Below, piece by piece: positions 1-5,491 of a DNA stretch of 25,063 nt. Positions within the stretch are counted from its first letter, which is position 1, and every line of letters starts with the position of its first letter. Below the pieces are notes generated by a model. That model searched no databases, had not been told where the DNA came from, and saw nothing but the letters and a program-made list of their open reading frames with translations. Made by a program: the position numbers and the translations under genes. This DNA comes from an uncultured Prevotellaceae bacterium (GTDB lineage: Bacteria > Bacteroidota > Bacteroidia > Bacteroidales > Bacteroidaceae). The stretch lies in the NCBI GenBank assembly GCA_947303695.1, contig CAMYYX010000008.1:1-25063 (forward strand), in the 5' to 3' direction.

Positions 1-876
1 CGCCGTCAGGTGGGTTCGACCATCAAACCTTATCTGTATAGTCTGGCTGTGATGAACGGCTGGACACCTTGTGACGAAATCAACACCTCACAGTTCTCTG
101 CCGGAGGTTGGACACCGAAGGGTGGTGTGGGAGGCTATCGAACGCTTGCTGCTGCTTTGGCTGCATCGAGCAACCAGGCAAGTGCCCGACTGATAGACCA
201 ACTGCGTCCTGAGAACTTCATCAACCTGTTGCGACAGTTCGGTATCCGTACGGTAAACATCGACCCAACGTTGTCGCTCTGTCTGGGTACCTGCGACATC
301 AGCGTGGGTGAGATGGTGAGCGGCTATACGGCATTCGCCAATCAGGGACTGAGAACGGCTCCTCTGCTGGTGACCCGCATAGAAGATGCTGACGGAAATG
401 TGGTGGCTACGTTCACCCCTCGTACCAACGAGGTGCTCTCGCCTGAGGCTGCCTATCAGATGGTGACCATGCTGAGAGGTGTCATCAACAGCGGTACAGG
501 TCGTGCCCTGCGCTCATCGATCCGAGCTGACATGGGTGGTAAGACCGGTACGACGAACTCACACGCCGATGGATGGTTCATGGGCTTCACACCTCATCTG
601 GTGGTAGGTGCGTGGGTAGGTGGTGACGACCGCGACATCCACTTCGACTCTATGGGTTACGGACAAGGTGCACGTGCTGCCTTGCCTATCTACCATAAGT
701 TTATGGATAAGGTGTACAGGGACGGACGGTTTGGTGTGGATCAGGATCAGAAGTTCGAAGCACCAGAGGACTTCGACCCATGCTATGACGAGCTGAAGGA
801 ACTCCGCAGCTTGGAGCATGTGGGGAATAGCGAGGTGGATGAGTACGAAAACCAGATAGACGAGGCGTTCCAATAA
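1..876 (+). CDS. mrcA: Class A penicillin-binding protein (PBP1A-like), C-terminal transpeptidase part, cut by the window edge
   Basis: This is the 3' part of a bifunctional peptidoglycan synthase. The frame is open from the first base, so the N-terminal membrane anchor and glycosyltransferase domain lie outside the window. The visible part is the penicillin-binding transpeptidase domain, which crosslinks peptidoglycan stems in the periplasm. Three active-site motifs can be read: the SxxK motif as STIK, with the catalytic serine codon at 16-18; SSN at 166-174; and KTG at 541-549, followed by the usual TTNSHADGWF stretch. A GTG at 10 is an internal valine within the family's RQxGSTxKP context, not a start. 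A polar acidic tail follows the domain. kdsB begins one base after the stop codon, so the two are probably co-transcribed. The family is certain; the exact PBP1A orthology is inferred. Confidence 0.93.
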   Translation, partial: RRQVGSTIKPYLYSLAVMNGWTPCDEINTSQFSAGGWTPKGGVGGYRTLAAALAASSNQASARLIDQLRPENFINLLRQFGIRTVNIDPTLSLCLGTCDISVGEMVSGYTAFANQGLRTAPLLVTRIEDADGNVVATFTPRTNEVLSPEAAYQMVTMLRGVINSGTGRALRSSIRADMGGKTGTTNSHADGWFMGFTPHLVVGAWVGGDDRDIHFDSMGYGQGARAALPIYHKFMDKVYRDGRFGVDQDQKFEAPEDFDPCYDELKELRSLEHVGNSEVDEYENQIDEAFQ

Positions 877-877
877 G

Positions 878-1642
878 ATGAAATATATAGGAATCATACC
901 AGCACGATATGCGTCAACTCGATTTCCTGCCAAACCTCTGGCGATGCTGGGTGGGAAACGGGTGATAGAACGCGTGTATACCCAAGTGGCAGGCCAGCTG
1001 GACGATGTGTGGGTGGCTACAGACGATGAGCGGATAGAGCATGCCGTGAAGGACTTCGGAGGCCAGGTGGTGATGACGAGTACTGAATGCCGAAGCGGAA
1101 CGGACCGTTGCTGGGAAGCTGCCGACCAACTGAAGTTGGACGAGGCGGATGTGGTGGTGAATATCCAAGGTGACGAACCTTTCATCCAACCACAGCAGAT
1201 AGCAGCTATCAAGGCTTGTTTCGACGACCCTACGGTGGACATCGCAACCTTGGTGAAACCGTTCACGCCAGCCGATGGATTTGCCGCTCTGGAAAACGTG
1301 AACTCGCCGAAAGTGGTGGTGAACAAACGGATGGAAGCAATGTATTTCTCACGCTCCATCATCCCGTTCACTCGAGGAAAGGACAAGGAAGAGTGGTTGT
1401 CCGGACATACTTATTACAAACATATCGGCATCTATGCCTATCGTGCCAATGTGTTGAAAGCGATTACCCGACTGCAGCAATCGTCGCTCGAACTGGCTGA
1501 GTCGCTGGAGCAGTTGCGATGGTTGGAGAACGGATATAAGATAAAGGTGGGCATTTCGGACATCGAAACCATCGGAATCGATACGCCGGAAGACCTTGAG
1601 AAAGCGGAACAATTCTTGAAGAATCTTAAAAACAAAGGATAA
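878..1642 (+). CDS. kdsB: 3-deoxy-manno-octulosonate cytidylyltransferase (CMP-Kdo synthetase)
   Basis: This cytoplasmic enzyme activates Kdo with CTP to give CMP-Kdo, the donor for the inner core of lipopolysaccharide. The 254-residue length matches the family (about 250). Visible motifs are the N-terminal nucleotide-binding signature IIPARYASTRFPAKPL (residues 6-21), SGTDR (73-77), and NIQGDEP (95-101), whose acidic residues bind the metal and nucleotide. The C-terminal stretch with IGIDTPEDLEKAE is also typical. The ATG start lies one base after the stop of the upstream penicillin-binding protein gene, and a small putative lipoprotein gene starts two bases after its stop. These spacings indicate one transcript, linking cell-wall and LPS precursor synthesis. 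No oddities are visible and confidence is high. Confidence 0.96.
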   Translation: MKYIGIIPARYASTRFPAKPLAMLGGKRVIERVYTQVAGQLDDVWVATDDERIEHAVKDFGGQVVMTSTECRSGTDRCWEAADQLKLDEADVVVNIQGDEPFIQPQQIAAIKACFDDPTVDIATLVKPFTPADGFAALENVNSPKVVVNKRMEAMYFSRSIIPFTRGKDKEEWLSGHTYYKHIGIYAYRANVLKAITRLQQSSLELAESLEQLRWLENGYKIKVGISDIETIGIDTPEDLEKAEQFLKNLKNKG

Positions 1643-1644
1643 CA

Positions 1645-2115
1645 ATGAAAAATTTATTGAGTGTAGTGTTGTTGTGTCTGGGTGTGACAGGCTTTGTGGC
1701 TTGTTCGGTAGACGCAGAGAGTGAGGCAAGCGTCACCATTCAGTATGTTGGTAATTGCGACAGCGTGGCGTTTGTGCAAGCGAAGGATACTGTGTACGAG
1801 AAATATATCAAGGATGTGATTGCCACGAAATCCATTCCGCTCGTAGGTGCGAACTCACTCTTCGAGGAGAGTTATACAGAGAAGGACGAGTATCTTCAGA
1901 ATGCCATCACGAACTGTCACCTTCAAGCGATGAAGACCTATGAGACAATGGTAAAGAATGCTTCGTCGAAGTTGTTGTTCTCGACCATGACTGGACTCTA
2001 TGGCGATTCTGTCGATTTCAAACCTTTGGGCGAATATAGAATCTATTACAGTCTGTTTGGGTTTGTGAATGGGCAGACGGTACAGGTAGGTACAACGTAC
2101 AAAGATTATTATTAA
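1645..2115 (+). CDS. Small exported protein, probable lipoprotein, function unknown
   Basis: I do not recognise a family for this 156-residue protein. The N-terminus is a short positive start followed by a hydrophobic stretch ending in GFVACS, so Cys20 could be lipidated. The residue at -3 is Phe rather than the usual Leu, so the lipobox is weak by E. coli standards but acceptable for Bacteroidetes. The rest is a soluble domain with mixed helix and strand character and no visible catalytic signature. The gene starts two bases after kdsB and ends 12 bases before the rhamnogalacturonan lyase fragment, so it probably shares their transcript. A periplasmic or membrane-anchored accessory role is inferred only from the signal sequence. 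An ordinary cleaved signal peptide is the main alternative. Confidence 0.75.
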   Translation: MKNLLSVVLLCLGVTGFVACSVDAESEASVTIQYVGNCDSVAFVQAKDTVYEKYIKDVIATKSIPLVGANSLFEESYTEKDEYLQNAITNCHLQAMKTYETMVKNASSKLLFSTMTGLYGDSVDFKPLGEYRIYYSLFGFVNGQTVQVGTTYKDYY

Positions 2116-2127
2116 AAACCATACACC

Positions 2128-3507
2128 ATGAAACACACCATACTGATACTGCTGCTGTTGACGTCTCACTTGTTGATGGCGCAACCACGTTACAACCTGA
2201 CAGGATTGCAGCGTGAGCAGTTGGGTAGAGGTGTGGTGGTGTGCCGTACTGCTGAAGGCGACAGCGTGAGCATCTCGTGGCGCTATCTGGATAGTGATAA
2301 TCTGACAACTGCCTTCAATGTCTATCGGGATGGGAAGAAGGTGAACAAGACTCCCATAGCAGGAGCGACGTATTTGAAACAGCCCTATGAAGGTGGTGCT
2401 ACCTACGAGGTGAGGACAGTAGAAAAAGGAAAGGAGACCCATCGTACAGACGGACGATATACGCTGAAAGCAGATGCACCGAAAGGCTATCTCAGTATCC
2501 CTCTTGATATTCCAGAAGGAGGTACTACCCCCGACGGACGTCGATATGGCTATAGTGCCAATGATGCTTCGGTGGGAGACGTGGATGGTGACGGAGAATA
2601 CGAAATCATCCTGAAATGGGACCCTTCGAACTCACACGATAATGCACATGATGGCTATACGGGTAATGTGTTGTTCGATTGCTACAAGCTCGACGGAGCA
2701 CGATTGTGGCAAATAGACCTCGGGCGGAACATCCGATCCGGAGCTCACTATACCCAGTTTATGGTGTACGACCTCGACGGAGACGGCAAGGCTGAGGTCG
2801 TGATGAAAACCTCGGACGGAACCATGGACGGAAAGGGTAGGGTGATAGGTGATGCAGAAGCCGACTATAGGACACATACAGGACGTTTGGGACGTATTCT
2901 GTCGGGTAACGAATACCTGACCGTATTTAGCGGACAGACAGGCGAGAATCTCTGCACAGTGGATTATGTGCCGGCCCTCAATACAGGTAACTGGGGCGAT
3001 GATTTTGGCAACAGGAGTGAGCGCTATCTGGCTTGTGTGGCCTATCTGGACGGACGGCATCCGAGTGTGGTGATGTGTCGAGGCTATTACGAACGAACCA
3101 CCTTGACTGCTTGGGATTGGGATGGCAAACAACTGAAACAACGATGGGCTTTCGACTCACAAAATCAAGGCATGAGAGCATGGGGAGGACAAGGCAATCA
3201 CAATCTGAGAGTTGCTGATGTAGATGGTGACGGGCGTGACGAGATTGTGTATGGCTCGATGTGTGTGGACGACAATGGGCAAGGACTATGGAACACCCAT
3301 ATGGGACATGGAGATGCGATGCATCTGATGGGCTTCTTCCCCGATTCGGATCAGTTGCAAGTGTGGGACGTGCATGAGAATCGTAGAGACGGCTCTACAT
3401 TGGTTCAGGCAGCTACCGGTGAGGTGATTTTCCAAATTCCGTCGAACGCAGATGTGGGACGCGGAATGGCTGCAGATATCGACCCTACGAATTATGAGGT
3501 ATCGTGA
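2128..3507 (+). CDS. Rhamnogalacturonan lyase (PL11, YesW-like), N-terminal fragment ending at a frameshift
   Basis: This is the first three quarters of an exported pectin lyase that cleaves the rhamnose-galacturonate backbone of rhamnogalacturonan I by beta-elimination. A signal peptide (residues 1-19, ending MAQ) is followed by a small beta domain (about 25-115, with FNVYRDGKKV). The beta-propeller lyase domain comes next. Its calcium-binding loops read DVDGDGEYE (from residue 151), DLDGDGKAE (from 215) and DVDGDGRDE (from 364), as is typical of PL11. The frame ends at TGA 3505-3507, just after AADIDPTNYEVS, within what should be a continuous propeller. The family sequence resumes in another frame from about 3501. 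No SusC/SusD-like genes are nearby, although an exported GH2 enzyme lies 5 kb downstream. Confidence 0.9.
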   Translation: MKHTILILLLLTSHLLMAQPRYNLTGLQREQLGRGVVVCRTAEGDSVSISWRYLDSDNLTTAFNVYRDGKKVNKTPIAGATYLKQPYEGGATYEVRTVEKGKETHRTDGRYTLKADAPKGYLSIPLDIPEGGTTPDGRRYGYSANDASVGDVDGDGEYEIILKWDPSNSHDNAHDGYTGNVLFDCYKLDGARLWQIDLGRNIRSGAHYTQFMVYDLDGDGKAEVVMKTSDGTMDGKGRVIGDAEADYRTHTGRLGRILSGNEYLTVFSGQTGENLCTVDYVPALNTGNWGDDFGNRSERYLACVAYLDGRHPSVVMCRGYYERTTLTAWDWDGKQLKQRWAFDSQNQGMRAWGGQGNHNLRVADVDGDGRDEIVYGSMCVDDNGQGLWNTHMGHGDAMHLMGFFPDSDQLQVWDVHENRRDGSTLVQAATGEVIFQIPSNADVGRGMAADIDPTNYEVS

Positions 3508-3947
3508 ACACAAAAGGAGAGATTGTCAGCCAGGCACGTGTGTCTACAAATTTTGCCATCTGGTGGACTGGTGATCTGAATCGTGAGTTGCTCGACGGAG
3601 CACGTATCACGAAATACAATCCTGAAACCAAACAAGTGGATATTGTGCTCGATATGACGCGTGAATGTAGTTTCAACAACGGAACGAAAAGCAATCCGTG
3701 TCTGGAAGCCGATGTGGTGGGTGATTGGCGTGAGGAGGTGATTGTGAGGACACGTAGAAGCGACGAACTACGGATCTATATCACCGACTATACGACCCCG
3801 TACAGGTTCCATACGTTCATGCAGGATATCCCGTACCGACTGAGTGTGGTTACGCAGAATGTGGCTTACAACCAACCTTCGGAGTTGGGATGCTACTTCG
3901 GTTCGGACATGAAGAAAGGAACGACGTTCAGAGGGTGGAAGTTTTAA
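3504..3947 (+). CDS. Rhamnogalacturonan lyase (PL11), C-terminal fragment after the frameshift
   Basis: This open frame of 147 codons (nominal GTG at 3504) continues the PL11 lyase begun at 2128. It starts with NTKGEIV and carries the family's NFAIWWTGDLNRELLDG, DVVGDWREEVIVRT and YRFHTFMQD blocks, ending in FRGWKF. These form the last propeller blades. It has no signal peptide or start signal of its own and overlaps the upstream fragment by four bases, so it is very unlikely to be translated as a separate functional protein. The two reading frames differ by -1. The heptamer repeat at 3950-3970 begins two bases after its stop codon, before mscS. Confidence 0.85.
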   Translation: MNTKGEIVSQARVSTNFAIWWTGDLNRELLDGARITKYNPETKQVDIVLDMTRECSFNNGTKSNPCLEADVVGDWREEVIVRTRRSDELRIYITDYTTPYRFHTFMQDIPYRLSVVTQNVAYNQPSELGCYFGSDMKKGTTFRGWKF

Positions 3948-3949
3948 GA

Positions 3950-3970
3950 CCATTGACCATTGAACATTGA
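3950..3970 (+). repeat. Heptamer tandem repeat, three units, between the PL11 gene and mscS
   Basis: Three 7-bp units follow one another: CCATTGA at 3950-3956, CCATTGA at 3957-3963 and ACATTGA at 3964-3970. They fill most of the 33-base spacer and end 10 bases before the mscS start codon. I recall similar 7-bp-period repeats as common between genes in Bacteroidales; their function is unknown. Confidence 0.7.
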
Positions 3971-3980
3971 TAGATAAAAT

Positions 3981-4862
3981 ATGACGTTTGAAGGTATTGA
4001 AAAACTGTTAGAGACGAAAGTGTTTGGGGTGACGTTGTTAGACCCCATCATGTTTTGCTTAAAGGTAATCGCGATATTTTTGTTGATACAGGTGGCTGTG
4101 TGGATTATCCGTCGCTTGATGGATCCTCATCGTGCCCGTCGGAAGAATCGTAAGTTTGACGAGACGAGCATGGTGTTCTTCCGCAAACTGCTTGTGACTA
4201 TCGTGTATGTGTTGGGTGTGGCTTGTGTCCTTTACCTGATTCCACCTTTGCGTACATTTGCCACCTCGATTCTTGCGAGTGCAGGTATCATGGCTATGGC
4301 GATAGGTCTGGCCTCACAGGAGGCGCTCTCGAACTTCGTAAGCGGTATCTTCATCATTCTCGCCAAACCTTTCCGTATTGGCGATATCGTGACGCTTGAT
4401 AGCGGACAAACGGGCAAAGTGACAGAGATAGCTATCCGTCACACCATCATCACAACTGCAGAAAACCGTCAGGTAATCGTGCCGAACTCGAAAATCAACT
4501 CGGCTATCATCACAAACTCAACGATTAACGATACGCGTACTTGTGTGTTTGTAGAGGTGGGTGTGGCCTACTCGGAGAATTTGGATCACTGCATAACAGA
4601 AATGCGTAAGGTGATTGAGAAAGACGAACGTGTGCTCGACAAACGAACAGAACAGGAGAAGACGGACGGGGTAGAGAAGGTCATCATCCGCGTGTTGGAA
4701 CTGGCTAGTTCGTCCATCATCCTTCGTGCTTATGTGTGGGCATCCAGTCCGACTGAAGCTTTCGTTCTGAAATGCGATCTGCTGAAAGCTGTGAAGGATC
4801 ATTTTGACGAAGTGGGTATAGAGATTCCGTATCCGTATATGAATGTGGTGAAGAAAAGTTGA
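3981..4862 (+). CDS. mscS: MscS-family small-conductance mechanosensitive channel
   Basis: This inner-membrane channel of 293 residues (family about 286) would open under membrane tension and release solutes during osmotic downshock. Three hydrophobic segments are visible at about residues 20-45, 69-90 and 96-128. The third is the pore helix, rich in Ala and Gly (SILASAGIMAMAIGLASQEALSNFVSG). It runs into the beta domain signature KPFRIGDIV and then VIVPNSKI (165-172). A cytoplasmic C-terminal alpha/beta domain follows. The ATG start is preceded by the heptamer repeat spacer, and the HD-domain gene begins five bases after the stop. Membership is certain. The symbol denotes the family rather than proven orthology, since bacteria often carry several MscS paralogues. 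Confidence 0.93.
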   Translation: MTFEGIEKLLETKVFGVTLLDPIMFCLKVIAIFLLIQVAVWIIRRLMDPHRARRKNRKFDETSMVFFRKLLVTIVYVLGVACVLYLIPPLRTFATSILASAGIMAMAIGLASQEALSNFVSGIFIILAKPFRIGDIVTLDSGQTGKVTEIAIRHTIITTAENRQVIVPNSKINSAIITNSTINDTRTCVFVEVGVAYSENLDHCITEMRKVIEKDERVLDKRTEQEKTDGVEKVIIRVLELASSSIILRAYVWASSPTEAFVLKCDLLKAVKDHFDEVGIEIPYPYMNVVKKS

Positions 4863-4867
4863 GCATT

Positions 4868-5404
4868 ATGAATTATCAAATCATCTTTGATAAGTACTAT
4901 CCGGAGGAGAACGAACAGCGTCGTATCTTGTTGGAACATAGTCGACGAGTGGCGGATAAAGCGTTGGAGTTGGCGAGGTTGCATCCTGAGATGCAGCTGG
5001 ATATTCTGTTTATTGAAGAGGCTGCGATGTTGCATGATATCGGTATCAAAGAATGTAATGCAGCAGGTATTCATTGCTTTGGAACACAGCCTTATATCTG
5101 TCATGGAACGATTGGGGCAGAGATGTTGCGACAAGAAGGATATCCACGTCATGCGCTGGTGTGTGAACGTCATACGGGAACTGGGTTGACACTTGACTAT
5201 ATCGAGACCAACAACTTGCCGCTCCCTCATAGGGATTTGGTACCTATTTCCTTAGAGGAACAACTGATTTGTTTTGCCGATAAGTTCTTCTCGAAGACCC
5301 ATCCCGAACAGGAGAAGACGAAAGAAGCTGCATTGAAGAGTGTTGCAAAGTTTGGGGATGAATGTGCAGAAAAATTTAACCATTGGTGCAAAATGTTCCT
5401 TTAA
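4868..5404 (+). CDS. HD-domain protein, probable metal-dependent phosphohydrolase
   Basis: This 178-residue protein has an HD fold. Candidate metal ligands are His24, the His56-Asp57 pair in AAMLHDIGI, His79 in YICHG, His102 in CERHTG, and a later Asp in FADKFFS. Proteins of this group (HDIG type) are phosphohydrolases, but the substrate is not evident here, so I give no symbol. I chose the ATG at 4868, five bases after the mscS stop. A TTG at 4859 would overlap mscS and add three residues, but nothing else favours it. The gene closes the left-hand run, and a terminator-like hairpin follows 39 bases after the stop. It is short and lacks any fused regulatory domain. Confidence 0.85.
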   Translation: MNYQIIFDKYYPEENEQRRILLEHSRRVADKALELARLHPEMQLDILFIEEAAMLHDIGIKECNAAGIHCFGTQPYICHGTIGAEMLRQEGYPRHALVCERHTGTGLTLDYIETNNLPLPHRDLVPISLEEQLICFADKFFSKTHPEQEKTKEAALKSVAKFGDECAEKFNHWCKMFL

Positions 5405-5443
5405 CGAACAACTTTTTCCATTCTTTAAGATTATTTATGATGG

Positions 5444-5470
5444 AACGAGACAATAGTCTCGTTATTTTGT
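5444..5470 (+). terminator. Hairpin with short T-rich tail after the HD-domain gene
   Basis: AACGAGAC at 5444-5451 pairs perfectly with GTCTCGTT at 5456-5463 around the loop AATA, and ATTTTGT follows. The T tract is short, so this is a weak intrinsic terminator at best. It sits between the end of the left-hand operon and the -7 motif of lptD. Confidence 0.55.
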
Positions 5471-5472
5471 CG

Positions 5473-5480
5473 TAACTTTG
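5473..5480 (+). promoter_or_regulatory. Bacteroidetes-type -7 motif for lptD
   Basis: TAACTTTG matches the Bacteroidetes sigma-A -7 consensus TAnnTTTG. It lies 11 bases before the GTG at 5492, so transcription would start only a few bases upstream of that codon. No clear -33 TTTG is seen; that region is occupied by the hairpin at 5444-5463. Confidence 0.55.
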
Positions 5481-5491
5481 CATTTTGTAAT

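Larger units (their letters stand above)
2128..3947 (+). pseudogene. Full span of the frameshifted rhamnogalacturonan lyase gene
   Basis: Read together, the two fragments make one PL11 lyase of about 606 residues, close to the usual size. The lesion must lie between TGA 3495-3497, which closes the second frame upstream, and TGA 3505-3507, which ends the first frame. From what I recall of the family, several residues including a Trp normally separate the DIDP-x-GxE segment from N-x-KGE. The junction therefore looks short, as if 3n+1 bases had been lost, but a single-base deletion or a sequencing error would also explain the frame change. Catalytic and calcium-binding segments on both sides look undamaged, which points to a recent event or an assembly error. 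Confidence 0.75.

Noticed and set aside
559..1386. Open frame of 275 codons on the minus strand opposite the penicillin-binding protein gene and kdsB
   Set aside because: Both plus-strand genes are certain and the antisense product shows no domain or plausible start context.
3495..3510. Programmed -1 ribosomal frameshift in the PL11 gene
   Set aside because: No X-XXY-YYZ slippery sequence occurs in the few bases where both frames are open, and the family is not known to use recoding.
4859..4867. TTG start of the HD-domain gene overlapping mscS
   Set aside because: ATG 4868 adds no overlap, is a stronger start and gives a normal N-terminus.
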